Below, in pieces: positions 55,873 to 64,000 of a DNA stretch of 64,000 nt. A model generated the notes under the pieces. That model saw nothing but the letters and a program-made list of their open reading frames with translations. It was not told the DNA's origin and searched no databases. Source of the DNA: Bradyrhizobium amphicarpaeae (GTDB lineage: Bacteria > Pseudomonadota > Alphaproteobacteria > Rhizobiales > Xanthobacteraceae); the NCBI RefSeq assembly GCF_002266435.3, contig NZ_CP029426.2:744001-808000 (forward strand), written 5' to 3'. Made by a program: the position numbers and the translations under genes. How positions within the stretch are numbered: position 1 is the first letter of the stretch; each line of letters begins with the position of its first letter.

Positions 55873-58428
55873 TCAGCCGGCGGCGTCGCGCAGATTGGGC
55901 AGCAGCGGCGTGGTCGGGTTCACCGGCACGTTCCAGATCTCCTCGGCATATTCGCGGATGGTGCGGTCCGAGGAGAACCAGGCCATGCGCGCGACGTTGA
56001 GGATGGAGGCGCGGGTCCAGGCCGGCGAGACCAGCCAGCGCGCGTCGACGCTGCGCTGCGCCTCGTAATAGGAATCGAAATCGGCGCTGACCATGTAATG
56101 GTCCAGATAGCGCAGCGCATGCGCGATCGATTCGAAGCGCCCGGGATCGCCGGGTGAGAACTCGCCGGCGCCGATCGCGTTGATGGCGCGCGAGAGCTTC
56201 GGCGAATTGCGGATCAGGTCGGAGGCGTCCAGCCCCTGCTTGCGCCGGATCATCACGTCGCCGGCTTCCATGCCGAAGATCGCGATGTTCTCCGCGCCGA
56301 CATGGTCGCGGATCTCGATATTGGCGCCGTCGAGCGTGCCGATGGTGAGGGCGCCGTTCAGTGACAGCTTCATGTTGCCGGTGCCGGACGCCTCCATGCC
56401 GGCGGTCGAGATCTGCTCGGACAGATCGGCCGCGGGAATGATCACTTCGGCGAGGCTGACATTGTAGTCCGGCAGGAACACGACCTTGAGCTTGCCGCCG
56501 ATCGCGGGATCGTTGTTGACGACCTCCGCGACGTCGTTGATCAGCTTGATGATCAGCTTGGCATAGCGATAGCTCGCCGCCGCCTTGCCCGCGAAGATCT
56601 TCACGCGCGGCACCCAATTGCCGGTGGGATCGTCCTTGATCGCCTGGTACAGCGCGACGGTCTCGATGACGTTGAGGAGTTGGCGCTTGTATTCGTGGAT
56701 GCGCTTGATCTGCACGTCGAACAGCGCGGTCGGGTCGACCTTGATGCCGAGCCGTTCGCCGATCAGGCGCGCCAGCGCGGTCTTGTTGTGAAGCTTGACG
56801 TTGCGGAACTTCTTCTGGAATTCGACGTCGCTGGCGCGCGCCTCGATCAGGCTGAGCTGGGTGGGATCGTCCAGCACCGCCTCGCCGCAGGTCTCGCGCA
56901 ACAGGTCGGTCAGCTTCGGGTTCGCCAGCATCAGCCAGCGGCGGAAGGTGATGCCGTTGGTCTTGTTGGTGATGCGGCCGGGATAGAGATGGTTGAGATC
57001 GTGGAACACGGTCTCGCGCATCAGGTCCGAATGCATCGCCGAGACGCCGTTGATGCGGTGCGAGCCGACGAAGGCGAGCTGGCCCATGCGGACACGGCGC
57101 CCGCTCTTCTCGTCGATCAGCGAGACCGAGGCACGGAAGTCGATGTCGCCGGGGGCGCGCGCTTCGGCCAGCGCCAGATGCTGCACGTTGATGCGGTAGA
57201 TGATCTCGAGATGCCGCGGCAGCAGCCGCTCGAACAGCTCGACCGGCCAGGTCTCCAGCGCCTCGGGCAGCAGCGTGTGGTTGGTGTAGGACAGCGTGGC
57301 GACCGTGACCTTCCAGGCCTCGTCCCAGCGGAAATTGTGGAGGTCGACGAGGATGCGCATCAGCTCGGTGACGGCAAGGCTCGGATGGGTGTCGTTGAGT
57401 TGCACCGCGACCTTGCTCGACAGGCTGCGCAGCTGGCCGTCGGAGGCAAGGTGCCGCTTGATCAGATCCTGCAGCGAGGCCGAGACGAAGAAATATTCCT
57501 GGCGCAGCCGCAGCTCGCGGCCCGCCGGGCTCTCGTCGTTCGGATAGAGGAATTTGCAGATCGCTTCCGCGCGCGACTGCTCGGCGGTGGCGCTGACATA
57601 GTCGCCCTTGTTGAAGGCATCCAGCTTCAGCGGATCGGGCGAGCGCGCCGACCACAGCCGGAGCGCGTTGACGTGCTGGCCGCGCCAGCCGACGATCGGC
57701 GTGTCGTAGGCGATCGCCTGCACCGTCTCGCCCGGATGCCAGATCGCGCGGTCGCGACCCTTGTCGTCGACATGCTCGACGCCGCCGCCGAAATTGATGT
57801 CGTAGATCACTTCGGGTCGCTGCAATTCCCAGGGATTGCCGAAGCTCAGCCATTCGTCCGGATATTCCTGCTGCCAGCCCTGGTTGATGATCTGGCGGAA
57901 CAGGCCGTAATCGTAACGGATGCCGTAGCCGATCGCGGGGATCGACAGCGTCGCCATGCTCTCCATGAAGCAGGCGGCAAGCCGCCCAAGGCCGCCATTG
58001 CCGAGCGCTGCGTCCGGCTCGCATTTGCGCAGCTCCGGCAGCGAGACGCCGAGATCGCCGAGCGCGACCTCGAAGATCTTGAGCAGGCCCATGTTGTTGA
58101 GCCCGTCGCTGAAGAGACGGCCGATCAGGAATTCGAGCGAGAGATAATAGACGCGCTTGCGGCCCGCATCGTAGCTGTGCTTCTCGGCCGTGAGCCAGCG
58201 ATGCACGACACGGTCGCGCAGCGCCAGCGCTGCGGCCTGGTACCAGTCGTGCTTGGTCGCCATGCCCGCATCCTTGCCGATGGCAAGGCGCAGCTTCGCC
58301 AGGATCGTGCCCTTGATCTCGGCCAGCGCGAGTTCGTCGATCGGCTGGCCGGGGGCGGGAAAACTGGGCTGGAACGATTGATCTTGCAAAGCCGTCACTT
58401 CCTGGTCGAACACACCACTAAACTTTAC
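55873..58428 (-). CDS. glgP: Glycogen/maltodextrin phosphorylase
   Basis: The roughly 851-residue PLP enzyme releases glucose-1-phosphate from alpha-glucans. Family blocks: YYLSLEFLIGRL (about residue 95), ALGNGGLGRLAACFMESMAT, YGIRYDYGLFRQ, NDTHPSLAVTELMRILVD, and the PLP-binding EASGTGNMKLSLNGALTIGT with the PLP lysine after Met. The length matches bacterial GlgP (about 810-830) plus a short N-terminal extension. No ATG exists in the N-terminal region; GTG at 58428 with AGGGG upstream is preferred, but GTG 58473 and 58398 are alternatives. No other glg genes adjoin it, and its closest neighbour on the strand is the LysR gene. Confidence 0.94.
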   Translation of the reverse strand, partial: VKFSGVFDQEVTALQDQSFQPSFPAPGQPIDELALAEIKGTILAKLRLAIGKDAGMATKHDWYQAAALALRDRVVHRWLTAEKHSYDAGRKRVYYLSLEFLIGRLFSDGLNNMGLLKIFEVALGDLGVSLPELRKCEPDAALGNGGLGRLAACFMESMATLSIPAIGYGIRYDYGLFRQIINQGWQQEYPDEWLSFGNPWELQRPEVIYDINFGGGVEHVDDKGRDRAIWHPGETVQAIAYDTPIVGWRGQHVNALRLWSARSPDPLKLDAFNKGDYVSATAEQSRAEAICKFLYPNDESPAGRELRLRQEYFFVSASLQDLIKRHLASDGQLRSLSSKVAVQLNDTHPSLAVTELMRILVDLHNFRWDEAWKVTVATLSYTNHTLLPEALETWPVELFERLLPRHLEIIYRINVQHLALAEARAPGDIDFRASVSLIDEKSGRRVRMGQLAFVGSHRINGVSAMHSDLMRETVFHDLNHLYPGRITNKTNGITFRRWLMLANPKLTDLLRETCGEAVLDDPTQLSLIEARASDVEFQKKFRNVKLHNKTALARLIGERLGIKVDPTALFDVQIKRIHEYKRQLLNVIETVALYQAIKDDPTGNWVPRVKIFAGKAAASYRYAKLIIKLINDVAEVVNNDPAIGGKLKVVFLPDYNVSLAEVIIPAADLSEQISTAGMEASGTGNMKLSLNGALTIGTLDGANIEIRDHVGAENIAIFGMEAGDVMIRRKQGLDASDLIRNSPKLSRAINAIGAGEFSPGDPGRFESIAHALRYLDHYMVSADFDSYYEAQRSVDARWLVSPAWTRASILNVARMAWFSSDRTIREYAEEIWNVPVNPTTPLLPNLRDAAG

Positions 58429-58612
58429 GCGTCTTGCCCCTGCACCGGAACTGTCGCCGATGCGGCCTTGCACTGCGCTGGCGTAAATTTATGCAAGGAA
58501 CGGGCCGATTTGGGAACCCGGGCGAGCACGGAGAAACCGGGATTCGGCGGCAGATTGCCGATCAATTCAGCCATCAGTGTGGAGGAATGGTCTGTGAAAC
58601 TGCCGAGCGGCT

Positions 58613-59476
58613 TCACGCCGCCTTGGCCTGCACCGCATCGCAAAATTCGGCGAGACGATCCGCAAGGCGCAGCGTTGCCGGGCTCGCATCGGGCGAGGCC
58701 ATCAGGGCGACCTCGGTCTTGTTGATCGGCGCAAAACCGTCCTTTGCCGTCAGCACGCGGTGGTCGGACTGGATCGACATTTCCGACAGGATGCTCAGCC
58801 CCATGCCGGCGGCGACCGCGGCCTGGATGCCCGACAGGCTCGACGAGGAATAGGCCATGTGCCAAGCGCGCCCGACGCTTTCCAGCGCGTGGATGGCGCC
58901 GGCCCGGTAGAGGCAGCCGGCCGGGAAGCCGATCAGCGGCACGGACGCGGCGTGGACATCGACCGGATGGCTCTTGCTGGTGACCCAGTGCACGCGCTCC
59001 GGCCAAACCGCGATCGCGCCCTTCTCGCCGGCCGCACGCTTGAACAGCGCAAGGTCGAGTTCGCCGCGTTCGAGATCGCGCGCCAGGTGCTTGCTCTGAT
59101 CGGCGCGCACGTCGAGCCGCAGGCCCGGATGCGAACGCGAGAACGCCCCCAGTAATTTGGTGAGCCGGTAAGCCGCGAAATCCTCGGGGATGCCGAGCCG
59201 GATCGCGCCCTCGCCATCCGGCTGGCGCAGCACGTCGCGCGCTTCCTCGGCGAGCGAGAGCAGCCGCCGGGCATAAGACAGCAGCCGCTCGCCGGCCTCG
59301 GTCGGGCGCACGTTCTTGCCGTCGCGATGCAGCAGCACCTGGCCGATATCGTCCTCCAGCCGCTTGATCTGCTGGCTGACGGTCGATTGCGTGCGATGGA
59401 CGCGCTCGCCGGCGCGGGTGAAGCCGCCGGCCTCGACCACCGAGACGAAGCTGCGCAGCAGCTCGAGATCGAGCAT
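58613..59476 (-). CDS. LysR-family transcriptional regulator
   Basis: The 287-residue DNA-binding protein has an N-terminal winged helix-turn-helix (residues 1-60: LDLELLRSFVSVVEAGGFTRAGERVHRTQSTVSQQIKRLE) and a periplasmic-binding-like effector domain (about 90-285). ATG 59476 gives the usual LysR N-terminus; ATG at 59488 is possible. It diverges from the EamA transporter gene with a 96-base gap, the standard arrangement for a LysR regulator acting on its neighbour and on itself. The inducer is unknown. Confidence 0.93.
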   Translation of the reverse strand: MLDLELLRSFVSVVEAGGFTRAGERVHRTQSTVSQQIKRLEDDIGQVLLHRDGKNVRPTEAGERLLSYARRLLSLAEEARDVLRQPDGEGAIRLGIPEDFAAYRLTKLLGAFSRSHPGLRLDVRADQSKHLARDLERGELDLALFKRAAGEKGAIAVWPERVHWVTSKSHPVDVHAASVPLIGFPAGCLYRAGAIHALESVGRAWHMAYSSSSLSGIQAAVAAGMGLSILSEMSIQSDHRVLTAKDGFAPINKTEVALMASPDASPATLRLADRLAEFCDAVQAKAA

Positions 59477-59572
59477 GGCGGCCTCCATTCGAAAATCAAC
59501 TGACGAGGAGTTAATCATTTAATTTCCAAATGACAAGCGGGGTCCCTAGATCGAGGCTCAGGAGAATGCCCC

Positions 59573-60481
59573 ATGTCGCTCGCCCCCTCGATTTCAGTCC
59601 CCAGCCGCCGCTTCAACACGTTGCCGCTCGCCATCGGCCTGTTCTGCCTGCTTTGGAGCTACGCCTTTGTCGCCGGCAAGATCGGCGTCACCCATTGTCC
59701 GCCGCTGATCCTGCTCGCGGCGCGCTTTTCGCTCGCCGGCATCTTGATCCTGGGCGCCACGCTGATCCGCGGCGATTGGTCGTTGTCGTGGCGCGATACG
59801 GTGATCTTCGCGGTGCTTGGGATTGCCAACAACGCGCTCTATCTCGGCCTCGGCTACACCGGCCTGCAATCGGTCTCGGCCGGTCTCGGCGGCCTGATCG
59901 TCTCGGCCAATCCGGTCTTCACCGCCGCGCTCGCCGCGCTGCTGCTCGGCGAAGGCATGACCTGGCGCAAGGCCGGCGGCCTGCTGCTAGGCATCACCGG
60001 CGTGACGCTGATCGTCTGGCATCGCCTGTCGGTCGGCACGGATTCCCTGCACGGCATCGTCTTCACGCTGGCCTCGCTGGCCTCGCTCGTCGCCGGCACC
60101 ATCTTGTTCAAGCTGCTGGCGCCGAAAGGCTCCTTGTGGATCGGCAATGGCGTGCAGAACTTGGCCGCCGGCATCGTGCTGACGCCGGTCGCGTTCACCT
60201 TCGCAGACGTGCACGCGATCGATGTCACGCCGGGCCTGATCGGGGCCTTCGCGTTCCTCGTGCTCGGCGGCTCCATCCTCGCCTATTGGCTCTGGTTCCA
60301 TCTCCTGAAAGTGTGCGGCGCGACCGCCGCCAGCGCGTATCATTTCCTGATGCCGCCGCTCGGCATGCTGTTCGCGTATCTGGTCCTAGGAGAGCACGTC
60401 GAGGCCCGTGATCTCCTCGGCATCATTCCGGTCGCGCTCGGCATCTACCTGGTGACCCGTCCCGCAAAGCCCGTCGTGTAA
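59573..60481 (+). CDS. EamA/DMT family transporter
   Basis: The 302-residue inner-membrane protein has ten predicted helices in two EamA repeats (about residues 18-145 and 160-295). The first repeat ends VSANPVFTAALAALLLGEGMTWRKAGG and the second ends AYHFLMPPLGMLFAYLVLGEHVEARDLLG, the characteristic EamA pattern. It probably exports a metabolite; family members export amino acids and related compounds. The MBL-fold gene starts 13 bases later and is probably cotranscribed. The divergent LysR regulator likely controls it. Confidence 0.92.
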   Translation: MSLAPSISVPSRRFNTLPLAIGLFCLLWSYAFVAGKIGVTHCPPLILLAARFSLAGILILGATLIRGDWSLSWRDTVIFAVLGIANNALYLGLGYTGLQSVSAGLGGLIVSANPVFTAALAALLLGEGMTWRKAGGLLLGITGVTLIVWHRLSVGTDSLHGIVFTLASLASLVAGTILFKLLAPKGSLWIGNGVQNLAAGIVLTPVAFTFADVHAIDVTPGLIGAFAFLVLGGSILAYWLWFHLLKVCGATAASAYHFLMPPLGMLFAYLVLGEHVEARDLLGIIPVALGIYLVTRPAKPVV

Positions 60482-60494
60482 GAGGAGAATTCCC

Positions 60495-61268
60495 ATGCCC
60501 ATTGCCATCACCCTGATCGGCGGTCCGACGGCGCTGATCGAGATCGACGGTTTCCGCCTGCTCACGGATCCCACATTCGATGCGCCCGGCGCCTATCAAT
60601 TGCCGCATGTGAAGCTGGAGAAGACCGTCGGCCCAGCCATGAGGCCCGATGCGATCGGCCCGGTCGATGCCGTGCTGCTCAGCCACGACCAGCATTCCGA
60701 CAATCTCGACAATTCCGGCCGCGACTATCTCCATAAGGTCAAGCGCGTGCTGACGACGGAGGCGGGCGCAAAGCGCCTCGGCGGCCATGTCGAAGGGCTC
60801 GCGCCCTGGGCGACCGCGCATCTGAAGGACCGCGACGGCAACACGCTGACGATCACCGCGACGCCGGCACGCCACGGCCCGGCCGGCATCGAGCCGCTGT
60901 CGGGCGACGTGGTTGGCTTCGTCGTGCAGTCGAGCCGCAAGGACACCAGCGCGGTCTATATCAGCGGCGACACCACCTGGTTCGACGGCGTCGCCGAAGT
61001 CGCGCGCCGCTTCAAATGCGGCGTGGTTCTGCCTTTCGCGGGCGCGGCGCAGACGCGCGGGCCGTTCCATCTCACCATGGACACCAACGACACCATCGAG
61101 ACCGCACGCGCCTTCCCCGATGCGACGATCGTGCCCGTGCATACCGAAGGCTGGGCGCATTTCCGCCAGAACAGCGAGGATCTGCGCAAGACCTTCGACG
61201 TGCTCGGTTTCGGGACGCGATTGCGCCTGCTGGAGCCGGGCGTGCCGACGGTGATCGAGGCGCCGTAA
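60495..61268 (+). CDS. MBL-fold metallo-hydrolase with altered metal motif
   Basis: The 257-residue cytoplasmic protein has the metallo-beta-lactamase fold of the UlaG-like group. The motif region reads SHDQHSDNLD (His64, His67, Asp69), whereas standard enzymes have HxHxDH. Related proteins of this branch carry HDHH-x-DN, so Gln66 replaces a His. Other ligands are plausible in TATPARHGPAG, YISGDTTWFDG and VPVHTEGWAHF. The protein probably hydrolyses a small phosphate ester or lactone; the substrate is unknown. Its start is 13 bases after the EamA stop, so it is part of the LysR-linked operon. Confidence 0.85.
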   Translation: MPIAITLIGGPTALIEIDGFRLLTDPTFDAPGAYQLPHVKLEKTVGPAMRPDAIGPVDAVLLSHDQHSDNLDNSGRDYLHKVKRVLTTEAGAKRLGGHVEGLAPWATAHLKDRDGNTLTITATPARHGPAGIEPLSGDVVGFVVQSSRKDTSAVYISGDTTWFDGVAEVARRFKCGVVLPFAGAAQTRGPFHLTMDTNDTIETARAFPDATIVPVHTEGWAHFRQNSEDLRKTFDVLGFGTRLRLLEPGVPTVIEAP

Positions 61269-61285
61269 TCTCCACTGCCTCCGCT

Positions 61286-61399
61286 GTCATGCCCCGGCTT
61301 GACCGGGGCATCCAGTACGCCGCGGCGGATGTTGCAAGAGTGAGCTCCCTAACGCTGGCCTCTGGAATACTGGATCGCCCGGTCAAGCCGGGCGATGAC
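61286..61399. repeat. Inverted pair of gtcat-stem-cttga REP hairpins
   Basis: Left copy 61286-61314 on the plus strand: gtcat, gccccgg, cttga, ccggggc, atcca. Right copy 61371-61399 on the minus strand: gtcat, cgcccgg, cttga, ccgggcg, atcca. Both keep perfect stems although they differ from each other and from the copy at 41461-41490 (arm ggccggg) in stem bases. They flank 56 bases of unrelated sequence and lie between convergent genes. Confidence 0.85.
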
Positions 61400-61427
61400 G
61401 AGAGAGAACGGCGCGTGACTGCGCCCC

Positions 61428-62198
61428 TCAATCCTTCCTGAACACGATCGACGCCATCCATCCCGTCATCAGTGCCATCGCGGCGGTGACGAGGCCGTAG
61501 ATCAGCCCGTTCTGCCGCGCTGTGGTGGCGACGAACTGCTCGAAGCCGACCTTGACGATCTCGAACGCGGTCTCGGTCTTGCCGATGAACGCGCCGTTCG
61601 CAAACAGCCTGATCTCGACCTCGTAGGTGCCGATCGGCACCTCCGCCGGCAGCGGAATGCCGGTGCGGAACAGCGTCGGCGTCAGGAACGTCACGGCGCT
61701 CGGATCTTCGCGATAGAGCCCGCGCTGGGTGCGCAGGCGAATGAAGGCCGAGCGGAACGCGTCATTCGGCACCACGTCGGCAAAGTCGCCGCTGACCCGC
61801 TGCGTCAGCAGCACGTTGTTCAGCCCGATCTGCTGGCGCCGCGCGATCTCGGGCGAGGTGATCGCGTCGAAGGAGCGGTTGGCGAACAGCGCCAGATAGC
61901 TCGGCACCTGCAGGAACTGCCGGTAGTCGGTGTTGATCCAGATGCCGAAGGTGCGTTCCTTGCGCCGCGTCACCATGTCGGCGCGCGGACCCATCACGGT
62001 GACGACGAGATCGTAGGCGGTGCGATCGGCGGGCGTCGTCGCGTCTTTCTCGACCGAGCCGAACAGCACCAGCTCCTCGCCGGAATAGTTTGGGGTCACC
62101 GTGACGCGGTGGTTGGAGACTGACACGATCAGCCGCTCGGCGCGCGCGGCGGAGCCGAGCAGCAGGATGACACAGAAAATGAGAAGCGCGCGCATCAT
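61428..62198 (-). CDS. TIGR02186-like membrane-anchored protein
   Basis: The 256-residue protein has a signal peptide or anchor (residues 1-20, RALLIFCVILLLGSAARAE), a large periplasmic beta-rich domain (ERLIVSVSNHRVTVTPNYSG, ... RTFGIWINTDYRQFLQVPSY, ... IGTYEVEIRLFANGAFIG), and one C-terminal transmembrane helix (about 230-250, LIYGLVTAAMALMTGWMAS) with a short cytoplasmic end. The overall pattern corresponds to TIGR02186, of unknown function, which typically neighbours TauE/SafE permeases. It overlaps the upstream permease gene by four bases (atga), so the two are translated together and probably act in one envelope complex. Confidence 0.83.
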   Translation of the reverse strand: MMRALLIFCVILLLGSAARAERLIVSVSNHRVTVTPNYSGEELVLFGSVEKDATTPADRTAYDLVVTVMGPRADMVTRRKERTFGIWINTDYRQFLQVPSYLALFANRSFDAITSPEIARRQQIGLNNVLLTQRVSGDFADVVPNDAFRSAFIRLRTQRGLYREDPSAVTFLTPTLFRTGIPLPAEVPIGTYEVEIRLFANGAFIGKTETAFEIVKVGFEQFVATTARQNGLIYGLVTAAMALMTGWMASIVFRKD

Positions 62199-63112
62199 CC
62201 GCTCGCCCCCAACTCGCGGATAGTGAAGAGATCCGAGGGTTGGATCACCAGTTCGACCGCGAAGCGGATCCCGACCGAGAGGATCAGAAGTCCGAGCAGC
62301 AGCCGCAGTTGCTCGCCGCGAATCTTCTGTCCGGCACGGACGCCGAACTGCGCGCCGGTGACGCCGCCGACCATCAGGATCAGCGCCAGCACGGCATCGA
62401 CGAGATGATTGGTCACCGCGTGCAGCATGGTCGCGAACAGCATCGTGACCAGCGTCAGCACCATCGAGGTTCCGATCACCGTCGAGGTCGGCACCCGCAG
62501 GAGATAAATCATGATCGGCACCAGGATGAAGCCGCCGCCGATACCCATGATGGCGCCGATGAAGCCGATCATGATGCCGACGATCACCACCGGGATGACC
62601 GAGAGATAGATCTTGGAGCGCTTGAACCGCATCTTCAGCGGCAGGCCGTGGATCCAGTTGTGGGTGCGTCGCGGCGGCAGCGCGCCGCGCCGGGTCCGCA
62701 TCAGGGCGCGCAGTCCTTCCGAAAACATCAGGCTGCCGACGGTGGTGAGCAGCACGACGTAGGAGAGCGCGATCATCAGGTCGAGCTGGCCGAGCGCGCG
62801 CAGCTGCGTGAAGGTCCACACCCCCAGCGCCGTGCCGGTCACGCCGCCGGAGAGCAACACGCCCGCCAGCGCCGGATCGATCGCGCGCCGCCGCCAGTAG
62901 GACAGCGCGCCGGAAAACGAGGAAGCCGCGATGTGGCTCGCAACCGAGGCGACCGCCACCGCCGGCGTGATGCCGATGAAGATCAGCAGCGGCGTCATCA
63001 GGAAGCCGCCGCCGATTCCGAACATGCCCGAGACGAAGCCGACCGCGGCGCCCATCGCCAGCACCAGGAAGACGTTGACCGGAAGATCGGCAATGGGGAG
63101 GTAGAGCTGCAT
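62195..63112 (-). CDS. TauE/SafE family permease
   Basis: The 305-residue inner-membrane protein has eight predicted helices in two homologous halves, each with the family motif region: GFVSGMFGIGGGFLMTPLL (about residue 25) and GFIGAIMGIGGGFILVPIM (about 175). The G-x-GGG repeat marks the TauE/SafE (DUF81) family, which exports sulfite, sulfoacetate or other organosulfur anions. A basic cytoplasmic loop lies in between (MRTRRGALPPRRTHNW). ATG 63112 was chosen; the frame extends to a TTG at 63190. Cotranscribed with the TIGR02186-like gene. Confidence 0.9.
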   Translation of the reverse strand: MQLYLPIADLPVNVFLVLAMGAAVGFVSGMFGIGGGFLMTPLLIFIGITPAVAVASVASHIAASSFSGALSYWRRRAIDPALAGVLLSGGVTGTALGVWTFTQLRALGQLDLMIALSYVVLLTTVGSLMFSEGLRALMRTRRGALPPRRTHNWIHGLPLKMRFKRSKIYLSVIPVVIVGIMIGFIGAIMGIGGGFILVPIMIYLLRVPTSTVIGTSMVLTLVTMLFATMLHAVTNHLVDAVLALILMVGGVTGAQFGVRAGQKIRGEQLRLLLGLLILSVGIRFAVELVIQPSDLFTIRELGASG

Positions 63113-63285
63113 CGAGAGACCACGCTCCGGCGGGACGGATCGATTGCGCAATGCCCGCCGGATGGTCGGAACGATTGCCGCGTCCTTCAATAGCGGAATT
63201 CGGAGCGGGGAGGGACGGGGAATGTCGGGCGTGGTGAATGGGTGAAGAAAAGAGGAAAAAGAGACTCGATCGTTTCGACACCGGT

Positions 63286-63432
63286 GGTGCGCTCCCTCCC
63301 CCGCCTGCGGGGGAGGGTTGGGGAGAGGGTATTTCAGCAGTGGGACTGCCCAGAGGAGAGAACCCCCACCCGCCGCGCTTCGCGCGTCGACATCCCCCGC
63401 AAGCGCGAGAGGTGCACCGAGTGCGCGGCTCG
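63286..63432. repeat. Dispersed palindromic repeat element, copy B
   Basis: This 147-base element starts ggtgcgctccctcccccgcc and ends gtgcgcggctcg, and is clearly related to the copy at 33551-33696. Shared blocks are ggtgcgctccctc, ggttggggagagggt, agaacccccacc-like, cgcgcttcgcgcg and gagaggtgcaccgag. The hairpin arms differ (ccccgcctgcgggg here, ctcccgcttgcgggag there) but remain paired. It lies directly after the stop of the Sel1-repeat gene. Confidence 0.82.
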
Positions 63433-63450
63433 TTTCGTTCTATTTAAAGT

Positions 63451-64000
63451 TTAATGCGCCGCCGAGGCCGACTTCTTGCTTGCAACCGCCTTCGGTGCCG
63501 GCTTGGCGCTTGCCTGCGGCGCGCTGTCCCAGCCGCCGTTCGGGGCCGCAACGTTGACGGCGTCGTCGGGCTGCGGCTCGGCGCTGAAGGTCTGGATCGC
63601 AAGCTTGGCCGCGGCGAGCGATTGCGGGTCGAGGCGCTTGGCGACGTCGTCGCGCTTGCCGGACGCGTCAGTATCGCCCTGCGCGGCGGCCAGGCTGAAC
63701 CATTTGTAGGATTCGGCGAGGTTCTGCTCCACGCCGATGCCGCGGGCATAGAGGATGCCGAGGTTGAACTGGCTGTCGGCGACGCCGCGATCGGCGGCCT
63801 TGCGGAACCACTGTGCCGCGCTCTTGTAGTTGGCGCCGCGCCCGCCGCCATCGGCGTCGAGTACCGCAAGATTGTGCATCGCCTTGGCGTTGCCGCGCTC
63901 GGCGGCCTGGGTGTAGTAGCGGCGGGCGACGTCGGCGTCCTTCTTCACGCCGAGGCCCTTCTCGTAGAGCGTGCCGAGGCGGAAGGTCGCCGGCACCACG
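63451..64000 (-). CDS. Sel1/TPR-repeat protein, C-terminal part (cut by window edge)
   Basis: The last 182 residues of a longer protein whose beginning is beyond the right edge. Three Sel1-like repeats are seen: AT-FRLGTLYEKGLGVKKDADVARRYY, AMHNLAVLDADGGG, SAAQWFRKAADRGVADSQFN-LGILYARGIG and AESYKWFSLAAAQGDTDAS. A tail follows (DVAKRLDPQSLAAAKLAIQTF) and ends with a low-complexity Ala/Lys/Pro stretch. The combination resembles the periplasmic end of PodJ-like polarity proteins of rhizobia, but most of the gene is missing, so that is only a suggestion. Confidence 0.75.
   Translation of the reverse strand, partial: VVPATFRLGTLYEKGLGVKKDADVARRYYTQAAERGNAKAMHNLAVLDADGGGRGANYKSAAQWFRKAADRGVADSQFNLGILYARGIGVEQNLAESYKWFSLAAAQGDTDASGKRDDVAKRLDPQSLAAAKLAIQTFSAEPQPDDAVNVAAPNGGWDSAPQASAKPAPKAVASKKSASAAH

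Overview
The window looks like chromosomal DNA from an alphaproteobacterium of the Bradyrhizobium/Nitrobacteraceae type. This is inferred from high GC with GC-rich third codon positions, the chvI-chvG-hprK-EIIA(Man)-HPr gene order with pckA nearby, coupled NitT/TauT-type ABC transporters, two soluble-signalling chemoreceptors, and many short palindromic intergenic repeats. No rRNA, tRNA, CRISPR array, transposase, integrase or phage gene was recognised. The region reads as core or stable accessory chromosome, not an island.

Layout. 1-7.5 kb: the N-terminal part of an ATP-grasp-like gene, ferredoxin-NADP reductase, a membrane-anchored glutamate-synthase-like flavoprotein, a PilZ protein, a DUF21/CBS membrane protein and a chemoreceptor. 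7.5-12.7 kb: a minus-strand operon made of a composite Omp25/OprB-type outer-membrane porin, a duplicated ABC permease and an ATPase with an extra C-terminal domain; no binding protein is encoded with it. 13-19.2 kb: creatininase, divergent from a complete NitT/TauT-type ABC system whose genes overlap by 1-4 bases with a 2-hydroxyacid dehydrogenase and a double Inh-domain secreted protein. 19.4-24.7 kb: glycine-zipper protein, secreted S1/P1 nuclease with a long C-terminal extension, RadC, methionine aminopeptidase and an MscS channel. 24.8-31 kb: K+/H+ antiporter, molybdate transporter modABC, a periplasmic hypothetical and the murein endopeptidase MepA. 31-41 kb: a PAS-GGDEF-EAL protein with a degenerate GGDEF site, a second chemoreceptor, an acyl-CoA-dehydrogenase-fold flavoprotein, an MFS carrier, a beta-lactamase-fold serine hydrolase and a GNAT acetyltransferase. 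41.5-45.1 kb: lepA with a clear intrinsic terminator, and a family 39 glycosyltransferase.

45.2-54.8 kb is the most coherent regulatory block. ChvI and ChvG are followed by HPr kinase, an EIIA(Man) protein and HPr, with 4-base overlaps at chvG/hprK and EIIA/HPr. This is the sugar-transport-free regulatory PTS of alphaproteobacteria. On the opposite strand lie a HugZ-like protein, a secreted TPR-CHAT (caspase-like) protein and PEP carboxykinase. 54.9-64 kb: thioesterase, glycogen phosphorylase, a LysR regulator divergent from an EamA transporter, an MBL-fold hydrolase, a TauE/SafE permease overlapping a TIGR02186-like membrane protein, and the C-terminal end of a Sel1-repeat protein that runs off the right edge.

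Several intergenic regions hold palindromic repeats, often as inverted pairs. One family keeps its loop and flanks while the stem bases change in a compensatory way. The best candidates for something not well described are the secreted TPR-CHAT protein beside chvI/pckA, the composite porin with its orphan duplicated ABC transporter, and the divergent creatininase / ABC / hydroxyacid dehydrogenase locus. No wholly new multi-gene system could be demonstrated from sequence alone.
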